DNA of 64,000 nt, taken from positions 186,001-250,000 of the forward strand of contig NZ_FOXS01000003.1 in the NCBI RefSeq assembly GCF_900115775.1, read 5' to 3'. Of the stretch, positions 9,557-19,210 are shown one piece after another. A program made the position numbers and the translations under genes. Within the stretch, counting starts at the first letter, position 1; each line of letters begins with the position of its first letter. The notes beneath the pieces are model-generated. The model searched no databases. It was not told the DNA's origin and was given only the letters and a program-made list of their open reading frames with translations. This DNA is from Hymenobacter arizonensis. GTDB lineage: Bacteria > Bacteroidota > Bacteroidia > Cytophagales > Hymenobacteraceae.

Positions 9557-11281
9557 TTACTCCGCCTCCCGAAATTTTCGAGTCCAGAAGCGGTGGGGAT
9601 AAAAAACGTCGCAGTTCTTTTCCGCCAATCGGGGGCTGCCAAAGTCCCCGTGAATCTGAGGGCCTAGCTCGAGCCGCGAACCGGAACCGAAGGCTTTGAT
9701 CGTTACCCGGCCCCGAATAGAGGCGGGTAGGAACGTGCTGTCGGCCGCCGCCAACACAAAATTATGCCAGCGACCCAGGGTGCGCTCGTTGAGCGTGAGT
9801 GGGTCGGTAAAGAGCCGGTCGATCATCACTGGTAGGGAGCCATCGAGGGGAAGCCGCAGCAGGGAGGGAATGGTGTAATCGCCGATCATGTTCTCGGTGA
9901 TCTCCCGGTAGGGGTGCAAGGTTAGGTTATAAAAGCGGGTCTGGGCGTGCTGCTGCAGGTAAGGAGCCACGGCGTAGCGAAAATCCTGTAGCGAGCACGC
10001 CGCAGCCATGAACACGATGTGGTCGCATTGCAACCGTCGCTCCCGGGGCTGCAGCAACGATTCCTGCAAAATGTTTTTCATGACGATGCACCCCATGCTG
10101 TGGCCCATAAGGGTCACGGTGGCGCCGGCCCGCGCGGCGGCCGGTTCCTGCCGGGTTCGCCACTTGCGGTAGGCTTCCAGACTGTCGACAAACTGCAATA
10201 CCACGCCGGGCTGGGATAAATAGCGGGTGTTTCGCTCCCGACGACTCGCCTGGGCGACGAGTCGCTTCGAGGGCTGGGCGGCAAGCGGCACCGCGGAGAA
10301 TTCATCAGCTACCGGCCGGTGGAACATGGTCTGCGTCCGCCGCAGCATGGACCGCCAGGCGGGCCGACCCACGGCTTCGCCCAGCGCTAGGGTAGCCAGG
10401 CGCGATGGAAGCCATAGCACGGGCTGCACCACGTGGTAGTAGAAAGCGCCCTTGCTGCGGTTCTCCCCCATGGAAATTTGCAAGGTAGAGTCAGTCCTGC
10501 CGCGGTGGTTTAGGTAATCCTGCCGCAAGCGCTCGCTAATCAGGTTGACCGAATGAACCTGCTTGTTGCGCTGCGTGCCGCCAAATTTGTAAAAGTTTGA
10601 CGGCCGGTTCAGCCCAATAGAGAACAGGGCCGGCTCGGTAGCGTACTGCAGGGCGTTAAGTGGAAATTTTACGGCGGCCCGGCCCAGGTCGGTGGCTAGG
10701 TGTAAGGGCGCTAAAATGCCCAGTCCGTACAGGGCGTAGAGCGGACGACGCAGGGGTTGTACCTGCCCTTGGTTGGTGATCAGGTGTTCACCGTAGGTGG
10801 AAAAAAAGCCCGCATTCCAGTTGAGGTACAAAAATGCCGTATCGGCGTTCGGCCGCCAGAGCTTAAGCGTGTTATCTTGCTCGACGCGCACGGCGCGGTT
10901 CAAGCCGGCTTTAAACGTGGCCAGGCCCCCGTGGGATAAGACAATGATGTGCCGCGGCTGGCGCTGACGCAATTCAGCGAACATCTCCCGGAGGTAGGCC
11001 CCTTCGGTGGTTTCCTTGCTCTCGTATTTCCCAGCGAATCGCCTTTTGCTTTCCCGGGTAAGCCCTTTGAGCTTGGGGAGAATTCGCCCGTCGCCGCTGA
11101 TTTGCAGCACCCGGTGGGTGAGGATATTAAGGTCAACAGGCGTTTGGGTTCCCGGCTGCAGGGGGCGAGTCACGTCGGTGCAGCGGCAGCTGAGCACCAG
11201 CAGGCTGCCCAGTAACGCTAGGCTTATCCGAATCAAAGTAGCCGGAAACAAGGGCGCGGCAAAGGGGCAGGTAGCAGGCAC
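9557..11281 (-). CDS. Putative serine-hydrolase (alpha/beta fold) lipoprotein
   Basis: The product (574 aa) has a hydrophobic N-terminus ending in LLVLSC, a lipobox-like site with Cys32, so it is probably a lipoprotein. HIIVLSHGG (about residues 111-119) fits the oxyanion-hole strand of alpha/beta hydrolases and TLMGHSMGCIVMKN (about 390-403) is a classical nucleophile elbow with Ser395. The ~270 residues between them form a large insert, including a hydrophobic stretch LYALYGLGILAPLHL. A lipase, esterase or acyltransferase role is possible; the substrate is unknown. It is the last of three minus-strand genes for exported hydrolase-like proteins (69-base gap to the upstream one) and lies convergent to the broken metallopeptidase. 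Confidence 0.65.
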   Translation of the reverse strand: MPATCPFAAPLFPATLIRISLALLGSLLVLSCRCTDVTRPLQPGTQTPVDLNILTHRVLQISGDGRILPKLKGLTRESKRRFAGKYESKETTEGAYLREMFAELRQRQPRHIIVLSHGGLATFKAGLNRAVRVEQDNTLKLWRPNADTAFLYLNWNAGFFSTYGEHLITNQGQVQPLRRPLYALYGLGILAPLHLATDLGRAAVKFPLNALQYATEPALFSIGLNRPSNFYKFGGTQRNKQVHSVNLISERLRQDYLNHRGRTDSTLQISMGENRSKGAFYYHVVQPVLWLPSRLATLALGEAVGRPAWRSMLRRTQTMFHRPVADEFSAVPLAAQPSKRLVAQASRRERNTRYLSQPGVVLQFVDSLEAYRKWRTRQEPAAARAGATVTLMGHSMGCIVMKNILQESLLQPRERRLQCDHIVFMAAACSLQDFRYAVAPYLQQHAQTRFYNLTLHPYREITENMIGDYTIPSLLRLPLDGSLPVMIDRLFTDPLTLNERTLGRWHNFVLAAADSTFLPASIRGRVTIKAFGSGSRLELGPQIHGDFGSPRLAEKNCDVFYPHRFWTRKFREAE

Positions 11282-11350
11282 GGGGAGAGTAAAAAAAGTG
11301 GAAAATAGGACCCGGGCAAGGAACGGATTTCGGATCCGGACCTTGCTATT

Positions 11351-13480
11351 TTAGCGAACGGGGTAGTGTTTGGTGATAAAAGCGGTGCCATTTTCCGAAA
11401 ACAACTGCCGCAGGGCTTGCTGCTTGGAGTAAGGCCGGCCCGAGGGGGTGTTGGCCAGGGCAGCACCGAGGCCGAAGCGGTAGAGCTCGTCGTACAAATC
11501 GAAGTGGTCGAACACGAATTGCTCGAGTTCGGGCAGCCGGTCGGAAGTGTGGAAGTAGTCGATGGGGTTGACGATGCCGTCAAAGTCGGTGCCGATGGCG
11601 ATGTGACGCCAGACGTCGCTCTGGGGCGAGGCCGAGCGCACCAGGTGGGCGAGGTTGCGTACGAATGGGGCCGCCGCCAAAAAGCGGTTAATAAAGCCAT
11701 TCTGGTCAACGCCCTTGGGCAGGGGCACTCGTTCCGAGGCCAAGCGCGCGCGCAGGGCCTGGTGCACACTGTCTGCTTGAGCTTGCGCCTGAGGCAAGCG
11801 GGTACCTAAGCCGCGCTGTTCAACGGTTAAACCAATGATGCCCCCGGAACGGCAGATAATGTCGATTTCATCGTCGGCTAAATTGATACTCGAGGGCTGA
11901 AAGAAGCCGGCCCGGCGCTGGCCGATTGTGGGGATTTCTGCAACTCGCAGGTAGGAAAGCGTATCCTGGCGATTGGGTTGGTGCTTGAAAAAATCCCGGT
12001 AGTAGTGGGGTTTCCCGTCAATGATAAAGCCTGCTCGCGCTATGCGCAGAAAAGGGGAGCGCTCAAATTTCCAGGGAACGCGCATCCACCCAGGATTGAC
12101 GCGTTGAGAATTTGAATCAAGGCGAGTGCCCGTTTCATCTGCGTACCATTCTTCAAGCTCTTTATAATACTTCGCTGGGTTCTTGAACTCGGCGTAATCG
12201 TCGGCCAACGGCCGCAGGGCCGTGGCCAGGGCGAAGCGCAGGCTCTTGCCGCTCATGGCCGCGTGGGAAACCATAATGGGGATGGTATCGCCCGCGACTC
12301 GTCGCTGGGCGACGAGGGCGTAGTATTCGAGGCGGGTTTTAAGGCCGGAGTGGCGCATGTCCAGCAAGATGCGTCGGCCGCCGTGGCGGCTCAGCAGAGA
12401 ATCGATGACCAGTTTGCCCAGTCCTCGGGGATCATTGTAAATGCTGCCCGTTAAGCCGTTATCGTACGGCACGGCTAGGGGCAGGGGATCATCTTGGGAA
12501 AAGCCAGAGATGCCGGTAGTGCCGGTCGCGGGCATGGCGTTCGCTCCGGCGCGGACTTTGCGCGAGCCAAATAAGCTGTGCAGAACGACCCCCAGGCCGC
12601 CTTCGATGTCCGTGCCCTTGCCGTGGCCGGCGAGCTTGTTCCAAATCAAGTGCGAAAGCGTCACAAACAGCACGGGGTGCTCCCAACGCTTTAAGGTTGC
12701 AATGTTTTGCCGGAGCCCCTCCGCGTCCGCCAGGGTAGTGTTGTGCAGCAGCAGGCGATTTTCCAGGCGCGGGCCATTGCCAAAGAGAGCGTGCCCTCCT
12801 TCGATGCTGAAGACGACGCCCGTCTGGCCGGGCTGCAGCTGCTGAATGTCCTTGGCTGCAGTAACGAGCACGATTTTCGGGCCCTGCTCAGGATGCTGGG
12901 GATCGGTGCGGGCTTGCCGCTGGGTAAAGGCGTATTCGGCCTGAAGCTCGTCGAAGGCCGTTAGGTACTTGTTTTGGACCAGCCGGGCATGAGGCTTCGG
13001 CATGCTAATGCCAAAGTTGCTCGCGGCCTTTTTAAAGACACGGTTCCCCCAGTGCTTATCGTCGACCAGGCCCCGCTCGTACGCGTACAGCGAGGTGCAC
13101 ACCAGGCGATAGGTTCCCAGCGCGCCCCAGTTGGACTGCCGATAACCCGAGAAATCGGAGAAGTCGCCTTCCTTTTTAAAACGGAGCTCGCCCGGGGTGT
13201 TGCGCATGGACCAGGCCAGGGTATCGGGGCTTTGCCGGGCGGCCTGCAGCAAGGCGGCCGCGGCGGCTTGCTCGGGAGTCGTTGCAGGAATTTCCACCTT
13301 GGTCACGAAAGGTTTCATCGTGATGTGGTTGTGGAAGTCCACGTAGCCTTGACGCGAGGGGTCAACCGGGTAGTGGGTGCGAATGCCCGGAATGCTGCGG
13401 GTGCAGCTGACTAATGCCAGGCCCAGGAACAAAGTGTACGCGGGGGTGGTGGTAGAGAAAGCCATGGCAGAAAAAGGCAA
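11351..13480 (-). CDS. Peptidase M19 (membrane dipeptidase)-like lipoprotein
   Basis: The product (709 aa) begins with a short hydrophobic region ending LALVSC (Cys26), consistent with a lipoprotein; a second in-frame ATG at codon 6 is equally possible. M19-type amidohydrolase marks appear in order: VDFHNH (His50, His52), FSIEGGHALFG (Glu227, the bridging ligand position), LFVTLSHLIWN (~272-281), ILLDMRHSG (~371-379), PIMVSHAAMSG (His406) and HIAIGTDFDGI (~626-635). M19 enzymes are zinc dipeptidases of ~350-400 residues, so this protein has ~300 extra residues, mainly between the SHAA and GTDFDG motifs and before Glu227. The substrate may differ from simple dipeptides. It sits 55 bases downstream of the PLC/barrel gene and is probably co-transcribed with it. 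Confidence 0.75.
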   Translation of the reverse strand: MPFSAMAFSTTTPAYTLFLGLALVSCTRSIPGIRTHYPVDPSRQGYVDFHNHITMKPFVTKVEIPATTPEQAAAAALLQAARQSPDTLAWSMRNTPGELRFKKEGDFSDFSGYRQSNWGALGTYRLVCTSLYAYERGLVDDKHWGNRVFKKAASNFGISMPKPHARLVQNKYLTAFDELQAEYAFTQRQARTDPQHPEQGPKIVLVTAAKDIQQLQPGQTGVVFSIEGGHALFGNGPRLENRLLLHNTTLADAEGLRQNIATLKRWEHPVLFVTLSHLIWNKLAGHGKGTDIEGGLGVVLHSLFGSRKVRAGANAMPATGTTGISGFSQDDPLPLAVPYDNGLTGSIYNDPRGLGKLVIDSLLSRHGGRRILLDMRHSGLKTRLEYYALVAQRRVAGDTIPIMVSHAAMSGKSLRFALATALRPLADDYAEFKNPAKYYKELEEWYADETGTRLDSNSQRVNPGWMRVPWKFERSPFLRIARAGFIIDGKPHYYRDFFKHQPNRQDTLSYLRVAEIPTIGQRRAGFFQPSSINLADDEIDIICRSGGIIGLTVEQRGLGTRLPQAQAQADSVHQALRARLASERVPLPKGVDQNGFINRFLAAAPFVRNLAHLVRSASPQSDVWRHIAIGTDFDGIVNPIDYFHTSDRLPELEQFVFDHFDLYDELYRFGLGAALANTPSGRPYSKQQALRQLFSENGTAFITKHYPVR

Positions 13481-13535
13481 AGAGGTAGAATGGCAACGAG
13501 TTGTGGAGCGCTAGTCCCCGGTAGATGTCACGACT

Positions 13536-15689
13536 TTAAAAAGCGTAACCCAGGCGGAAACCCGCCGGCATCCATCGCCGCTGCAGCAAAATCTTATCGC
13601 CGTAGGAGTAGCGCAGCAGTTCCACCAGGAACTCGGCGTTGCCCACGGGCAAGGCGATGGCCAGGGTCCCCTGCACGTCTTCCCGCCGATAAATGCGCGG
13701 GATGTCCTGGGCCGGGGTGCCCGTGCTCAGGGCCCGCGTATACGTCAGGGGCTCGAGCAGCAAGGGCAGCCCCAAAGGTTTTACGCGCACGGTCGGCCCG
13801 ATCTGGATAAGGGGAAAAGCGCTATTGTGATAGGCGCGGGCAATGTTTTGCCAGGCAACCTTACCCATTAAGCCGTAGCCCATGCCGGTTCGCTCCCCGG
13901 CTCCGTTGCGATCCCAGGCAAGTTCGCCGCCCAAAAAAGGCGAGAAGTTGCCGGCCGTTCCCCGGGCTCCGTAGGCGCCTTGAAAAATCCACCAAATCTT
14001 GGTGCTCGTGCGGCCGAGCCGGGCGGTGGTGATGGTTTGCATGCTAGGTACCTGCGGATTGGTGCGGTTCTCCCAGGCATGAATTCGCTTGCGCATGCTC
14101 TGAGCGTAGACAGGTACCCCCGTTGACTGCCCAAAATCCCAGCCGACCCCCAAACTCAAGAACTTGCGGTGGTAGCCTTCGGAGTACACGAACCGGGGCA
14201 GCTCCAGGCGAAAAAATTGGGGTACGGCCGCGCTTACCGGCTGGCCGTTTTTATGCCGGATGTTGGGATAATATTCCAGTTGGTAACTGGCCTCGGCAAT
14301 GGGCAGGCGCTCGCCATCGCCTAAGTCTGTGCGCACCACGAATGGATTCACCCGAAAACTGAATCCTTCGGATAGCGGCACCCGGAAGCCCACGCCGTAG
14401 TCAATTTCCGCGCCCGGCTGGCCGGCTAAGCGACGTACTCCCAGCACCGGTCCTAAGGCAAAAGCCCGAAACTGTAGCAAATCAATCGAGGCTCCGAGGC
14501 CAATACCCAGCGGATAGCTGCCCGAAACGGCGACTTGTATGCCCGGGCGGCGTTCCTGGTAGATCTGCGTGTTCGGCGCTTGGCCGGCAGTGGTGCTAGC
14601 GAGAGCCAGTGAGGCTAGGTCGATAGCCGGGTCGACGGAGAAATGGCGCGCCTGAAATTTCTCCCACATCATCTCCGGGTTAACCACGGCGGGGGTCTGT
14701 CGGGCTCTTTTTGCTTTCAGTTCGAAGTACGTGGTAACCACGAAATCCTCGACCGCGTCCTGGGCAGCTCGGCCCAAGGGAGACAAGCAGTCGGATGAGT
14801 ACTGGTAAGGGTTTAAGTTGTTACTGTCCGTGCAGTCAATGATTTGCCGCTTGCTTGCGTCCCGCTGATAAGCTCCTGGGGAATACCATTTCTTTTCTGG
14901 ATGCAGCAGGGGCCCCAATTGCCGGTCCTTCTTGCCGTTCTTATGCCCTTTTTGCGTATCGTCTACGCCTGGCTTCGGAAGGTTGCCCAACAGGTATTCC
15001 CCGTCAAATTCATCAGGAAATTGGTGCTGATATGGCGCAAAAGTGCGGCCAATCCGGCCGGTAACCAGCGTCCAGGGCTTGAGGTATTGAATGTGGCGGG
15101 CGTCGGCTGTGCGCTGCACGTGAGCCCGGGAGTATGAATCAACAAGGCTATGAATTAGAGCGTAAAAATCATCGCTAACCAACTGACTATGCTGGACGAT
15201 GCGCTCGGATTGGGTGCTGTTGGTAACTAGTTTTTTGAAGACGGCTGTCAGCGTATTGCGACACCGATCCAGAGCGCTGAGCAACAAGTGTGGCGGCGCT
15301 TTGACTACGGGATGCACTGTTGTATCCCGAGATAAGTCTTCAGGCGTGGCCATGAAATGAAAGGCCTGGCCGTTGTCGCTGAACTGCCGGTTTAACACAA
15401 AATCCATGTCCCCGGAGCGGACTTCGGGCAAATTCCCCAGTACCTGCCATTGGTACCTTTTCACCTCCTTGGGCGGGTCCATGGCGTGCCAGGCGATTAA
15501 GGAGTCGACGATAGAAACCCCCGAGAGCGCTGATTGGCAGTAGGGTGGCTTTAAATACTTGCTGTGGCCCCGCAGGATGTTCAAGTAGGCCTGGGCTTCG
15601 ATGATGTCGTGTGCTTTGGAGTCAAAGGCCCCAGCGGCATGTGGCCAAAGCCAGGCGCACCCCAAAAGAAAGGGTAAACAATGCTTCAT
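13536..15689 (-). CDS. PLC/S1-P1-like domain fused to probable outer-membrane beta-barrel
   Basis: The product (717 aa) has a signal peptide ending near AAGA (about residue 21). The N-terminal ~340 residues are helical and histidine-rich: DSKAHDIIEAQAY (His27), FHFMATPED (His111), and ALIHSLVDSYSRAH (His180-x3-Asp184-x5-His190), which resembles the H-x3-D-x(n)-H metal site of zinc-dependent phospholipase C / S1-P1 nucleases. From about residue 385 the sequence turns into alternating beta-strands (IQVAVSGSYPLGIGLGASIDL, FLSLGVGWDFG, FIRL-type strands) and ends with an aromatic residue (RLGYAF), as outer-membrane barrels do. The domain call is by pattern only; the fusion is unusual. It is first in a three-gene minus-strand run. 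Confidence 0.55.
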   Translation of the reverse strand: MKHCLPFLLGCAWLWPHAAGAFDSKAHDIIEAQAYLNILRGHSKYLKPPYCQSALSGVSIVDSLIAWHAMDPPKEVKRYQWQVLGNLPEVRSGDMDFVLNRQFSDNGQAFHFMATPEDLSRDTTVHPVVKAPPHLLLSALDRCRNTLTAVFKKLVTNSTQSERIVQHSQLVSDDFYALIHSLVDSYSRAHVQRTADARHIQYLKPWTLVTGRIGRTFAPYQHQFPDEFDGEYLLGNLPKPGVDDTQKGHKNGKKDRQLGPLLHPEKKWYSPGAYQRDASKRQIIDCTDSNNLNPYQYSSDCLSPLGRAAQDAVEDFVVTTYFELKAKRARQTPAVVNPEMMWEKFQARHFSVDPAIDLASLALASTTAGQAPNTQIYQERRPGIQVAVSGSYPLGIGLGASIDLLQFRAFALGPVLGVRRLAGQPGAEIDYGVGFRVPLSEGFSFRVNPFVVRTDLGDGERLPIAEASYQLEYYPNIRHKNGQPVSAAVPQFFRLELPRFVYSEGYHRKFLSLGVGWDFGQSTGVPVYAQSMRKRIHAWENRTNPQVPSMQTITTARLGRTSTKIWWIFQGAYGARGTAGNFSPFLGGELAWDRNGAGERTGMGYGLMGKVAWQNIARAYHNSAFPLIQIGPTVRVKPLGLPLLLEPLTYTRALSTGTPAQDIPRIYRREDVQGTLAIALPVGNAEFLVELLRYSYGDKILLQRRWMPAGFRLGYAF

Positions 15690-16083
15690 GCGGTAGATAA
15701 TAACTTGAGAAGAAATGACCGGAAAGGTATAAATATTATTGATAAAAACAAATTAAAAATGTGCTTTATTTAATTCCTTAATAAAAGCCTTACAAAGGCC
15801 GCTCAGCTATCGGTGCCAAGACGTGGGCGGGGCGCAGAGCCTTGGTTGGCTGGTGTCGCTGGGAGGTTGCATAAGGGTAGGGAACTGCCGATACGTGACA
15901 TTTCGACCCTTTTTTGAATTCGTCGGTCACGGGCTATAGCAGGAAACAGGGTTGGACGCCTGTCTAGGAGACTAAGCTCGTGGCCTTGAGAGGCACGTGC
16001 CTAGGCCCGCAACCACCACGACTATTTGGCCGACCGGCACTCGTACCTAGGTCATTCACCTAGATGCCGTTTCTTTGTCCGCC
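15690..16083. other. Divergent intergenic region
   Basis: About 390 bases between two divergent genes. The part next to the minus-strand gene (15700-15790) is strikingly AT-rich and probably holds its promoter; I find no full -33/-7 consensus. The rest shows nothing recognisable. Confidence 0.4.
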
Positions 16084-17196
16084 ATGATCCGATACAGGAC
16101 GGCCCCCGCGCCCGCCGAGACGAACATCTTCGCTTACTGCCGATATATAGTCCTCTGGGGCCTGCTCCTCGCCCGGCCCTGGGCAGCGAGTGGCCAGCCC
16201 GCAAATTCCGGCACGGTGTCGACCCTGGCCGGCGCCCCCAAGCAAGCCGGCAGCATCGACGGCGTGGGCCCGACAGCCCGGTTTAAGTCCCCCCACGGGG
16301 TGGTCGTGGGGGCCGACGGCGCGGTCTACGTTGCCGACACCGAAAACCACGCCATTCGGCGGATCACTGCCGCAGGCGTGGTTACCACCCTGGCCGGCGC
16401 GCTCGGGCAGAAGGGCCAGGCGGACGGGCTGGGCGCCACGGCCCGCTTTGCGCATCCCGAGGGCCTGGCCCTGGACGCGCAGGGCAACGTGTACGTCGCC
16501 GATGCCGGCAACCACACCCTGCGCAAGGTGACCCCCGCCGGGCTCGTCAGCACCGTGGCGGGCCAAGCCGGTCGGGCCGGACGGGTGGACGGGGCGGCCC
16601 CGCAGGCACTGTTCAACGCCCCCCACGGCCTCGCGGTCGGGGCCGACGGCACGGTGTACGTGGCCGATACGTACAACCACACCATTCGACGGATTTCGCC
16701 CAGTGGGACGGTAACGACCCTGGCCGGTTCTCCCGGCCAAAAGGGCGCCGGCGAGGGGCCCGGGGCGCAGGCCCGCTTTTTCCACCCGTCCGGCGTGGCC
16801 GTGGACGCGGACGGCGCGCTCTACGTGGCCGACAACGGCAACCAGACCGTGCGCAAAATCACGCCGGCGGGGGAGGTGAGCACCCTGGCCGGGGCGGCGC
16901 GAAAAAAGGGCTCCGCCGATGGGCTGGGACCGGCCGCGCGCTTTCGGACCCCGAGCGGCGTCGCCGTGGACGGGCAGGGGCACCTGTACGTGGCGGACTA
17001 CGTGAACTCGACCATTCGGCACCTAACCCCCGACGGGCAGGTGAGCACCCTGGCCGGGCACCCGCTCGGGTGGGGCAGCCAGGACGGAACCGGCGACGCG
17101 GCTCGGTTCGCGTTTCCGTTTGGGGTGGCCGTCGACGCCCGCGGGCGGCTGTACGTGGCCGACACCCAAAACATGCTCATTCGCTGCGTTGAGTAA
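16084..17196 (+). CDS. Secreted NHL-repeat beta-propeller protein
   Basis: I start the gene at the ATG at 16084 instead of an upstream TTG. A hydrophobic segment (YIVLWGLLLARPWAASGQ) about 20 residues in looks like a signal peptide with a long n-region. The rest is six NHL repeats, each with YVAD-x-x-N-x-x-I/L-R-x-I/V-x-x-x-G-x-V-x-T-L-A-G; the sixth ends at the C-terminus (YVADTQNMLIRCVE). Six repeats match a complete six-bladed propeller. NHL propellers mediate protein, carbohydrate or RNA binding, or act as lyases; nothing points to one of these. No T9SS tail is present. Confidence 0.85.
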   Translation: MIRYRTAPAPAETNIFAYCRYIVLWGLLLARPWAASGQPANSGTVSTLAGAPKQAGSIDGVGPTARFKSPHGVVVGADGAVYVADTENHAIRRITAAGVVTTLAGALGQKGQADGLGATARFAHPEGLALDAQGNVYVADAGNHTLRKVTPAGLVSTVAGQAGRAGRVDGAAPQALFNAPHGLAVGADGTVYVADTYNHTIRRISPSGTVTTLAGSPGQKGAGEGPGAQARFFHPSGVAVDADGALYVADNGNQTVRKITPAGEVSTLAGAARKKGSADGLGPAARFRTPSGVAVDGQGHLYVADYVNSTIRHLTPDGQVSTLAGHPLGWGSQDGTGDAARFAFPFGVAVDARGRLYVADTQNMLIRCVE

Positions 17197-17380
17197 AGAG
17201 GTAATCCCTCGTTTCGTAAATCGGATTTGCATCCCGGTCTAGCCCCATAAGGAGCCGAGGCGTACCAGGCGCGCTAGACAATTAATCCGCGGCAGCATTT
17301 GCCCCGGACCGTACGGGGACTACCCCAGCTCGGTATCCGCAGCGGCCAAAGGCCACGGGCGTAACTTCGCCCCTTTCGCT

Positions 17381-18493
17381 ATGGTGGCCTCTTATCTTCT
17401 CCCGCGCTGCATCCTGGCCGCTAGCCTGCTCTGGGCGGGCACGGCGGCTGCCCCCCCGGCGCCGGCGGCGCTGCCTCGCCCCGGGCAGGAGCAGTACCGC
17501 CGGTACCGCGGGCAGGTAGCCGGCCGGCCGGTGCTCGTCGAGCTCTCGTTTCGACGCCTGAGCGGCCTGCCCAAGGGGCACCAGCTCGACTTGTTTGGCC
17601 GCAGCTACGACTGGGTCACGGGCGAAGAGCAAACGCTGCGTCCGGTGGGCCTCTTCTTGCCCGCTAGCCCCCTTACGCTCGGAGTAGAAGCAGACCCGGG
17701 CCAGTGGCCCCGGTGGCGGGCCACGCAGCCGCTCGGACCGGTGCTGAGCGGCACCTGCAAGGCGAGCCCCCAGGCCCCGTCGCAGCCTTTTGCCCTGCGC
17801 GAGGACTACACCGGGGCCGTGCGCTACGAACTCTTGACCGAGACCACCGCCGGCGGCCGCGGCCTGAGCGCGCACGGCGAGCCGGCCCGCGCCTACGTGG
17901 AAGTCACCTACCTGCACCTGCTCGGCCCCGACACGCTCCGCCCCGCCCTGGCGCGGCTGCAATGCCCGGGGCCCGCGCGTCGTCGACGCGCGCGGCATCC
18001 CCTGGGCCAGGTGGCCAGCCGGCAGGACTTTGCCACGGTCTACAACCAGTCGCTGGCCGTCACGCTCAACGAGCAGGACCTGCTGGCCTACGGCACGTAC
18101 ACGGTCGAGGGCGTCGTCGACTTGCGCCACGCGCAGCACAGCTGGGACAACGTCGTGTACGATCTGCGTACGGGCCAGCCAATTGACTTGCTGGCGTTGC
18201 TGCGGCCCGGCGGGCCGGCCACCGTGCAGCGCCTGATCACGCGCGAGCTCCGACGCGGGGACCCCGCTTTCGCGGCCGAGTTAGGCCTGGACGCGGAGCT
18301 GCTGCCGCTGCCCGACGAAGGCTTTGCGCTAACGCCCACGGGCTGGCAAGCCACCTACCAGACCGCGCCCGAAGACGAGCCCAACTATGCGTATACCGTC
18401 ACCCTGACCTGGGCCCAGCTGCGCCCGTTGTTGCGCGCGGGCACGCCGCTCAACCGGCTGCTGGTGGCCCGGGGCCAGCGGCCCGTAGAGTAG
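17381..18493 (+). CDS. Exported RsiV/DUF3298-like protein
   Basis: The product (370 aa) has a signal peptide (residues 1-23, cleavage near GTAAA). The C-terminal ~130 residues read NVVYDLRTGQPIDLLALLRPGG, then LPLPDEGFALTPTGWQATYQ, then YAYTVTLTWAQLRPLLR. This matches the order of the DUF3298/RsiV C-terminal domain (strand, 'G-x-x-I-x-L-x-D-L' helix, 'F-x-L-x-x-x-G-x-x-x-x-Y', final 'V-x-x-x-x-x-L-x-x-x-L'). In RsiV this domain binds lysozyme, but most Bacteroidota homologues have no known role. The N-terminal part is not recognised. It is 184 bases after the NHL gene and on the same strand. Confidence 0.65.
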   Translation: MVASYLLPRCILAASLLWAGTAAAPPAPAALPRPGQEQYRRYRGQVAGRPVLVELSFRRLSGLPKGHQLDLFGRSYDWVTGEEQTLRPVGLFLPASPLTLGVEADPGQWPRWRATQPLGPVLSGTCKASPQAPSQPFALREDYTGAVRYELLTETTAGGRGLSAHGEPARAYVEVTYLHLLGPDTLRPALARLQCPGPARRRRARHPLGQVASRQDFATVYNQSLAVTLNEQDLLAYGTYTVEGVVDLRHAQHSWDNVVYDLRTGQPIDLLALLRPGGPATVQRLITRELRRGDPAFAAELGLDAELLPLPDEGFALTPTGWQATYQTAPEDEPNYAYTVTLTWAQLRPLLRAGTPLNRLLVARGQRPVE

Positions 18494-18826
18494 CAGCCGG
18501 CATCTATAGTATTTCCACGGTCGGGCCGGATGGCGCAAATTCAGCGGGGGGCGGTTGCGTGTTGCAAAACATTGCATGCAAAAGACGCTAATAAGTGCCC
18601 CCACGTAGGTGGAAGTTGCAAAGTCGCACCCCAAAACGACGTTACAATCGCACTGGTATTGGGCGCCGAGACGCTAACTAGCATAACGGGTAGATTACAG
18701 ACTGATAGTCAAGATATAATATAAGAAATTTAGTAAAGATTGGCCCTGTTGCTGTACGCACAGCACAAGGCGCTTTTTTCTGGTAGTTTCGAGTGGGTTG
18801 CGGGGAGCAGCTGTACGCGTCCTTTC
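18494..18826. other. Gene-free interval between convergent genes
   Basis: About 330 bases with no supported gene. The only structure noted is the 10-base palindrome TTGCATGCAA near 18573 and an AT-rich stretch near 18715-18735. Confidence 0.4.
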
Positions 18827-19198
18827 TCATATTTTAACCCCCAACGGGCCGCAGCCACAGCCCGTTTTACTCCGGCAGAGCGGGCAGAAAGCCAGTTCCG
18901 CCAAAAAGCCACCCACTTGGCGCACCAGTTCGCCCATGACCACCGTGTCGAGCCAGTACGTTAAGGTGAGCCCCTGGGCCTGTGCGCGCAACAGCCCAAG
19001 TTTGCGCAGCGCCACTAGGTGCTGAGACACGGTGGTTCGGGCCAGAGGCAGAGCCGCGCAGATCTCGCCGGCGAATCGGCGCCGCCGATCGGCGAGCAGC
19101 TGTAAAATTGCTAGGCGGGCCGGATGAGTCAGGGCCTGGGCTAGATGGGCCGTCCGTTGCTGGGGGAGGGGAAAGGCTGCAGATTTAGCGTGGGTCAT
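18827..19198 (-). CDS. ArsR-family transcriptional regulator with Cys-rich C-terminus
   Basis: A 123-residue protein starting at the ATG at 19198; the longer in-frame extension would run through operator-like DNA and is rejected. The winged-helix core is clear: AQALTHPARLAILQLL, then FAGEICAALPLARTTVSQHL (recognition helix) and VALRKLGLLRAQ. ArsR proteins are dimeric repressors that often respond to metals. The C-terminus has FCPLCRSKTGCGCG with cysteines 105, 108, 114 and 116, a possible metal or redox site. Two dyads lie immediately upstream, suggesting autoregulation. No obvious target operon (arsenite efflux, rhodanese and so on) is adjacent. Confidence 0.85.
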   Translation of the reverse strand: MTHAKSAAFPLPQQRTAHLAQALTHPARLAILQLLADRRRRFAGEICAALPLARTTVSQHLVALRKLGLLRAQAQGLTLTYWLDTVVMGELVRQVGGFLAELAFCPLCRSKTGCGCGPLGVKI

Positions 19199-19210
19199 AA
19201 TAAAAGAGTG

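Noticed and set aside
16060..17022. Antisense frame under the NHL-repeat gene
   Set aside because: It follows the NHL repeats in mirror image and has no family match.
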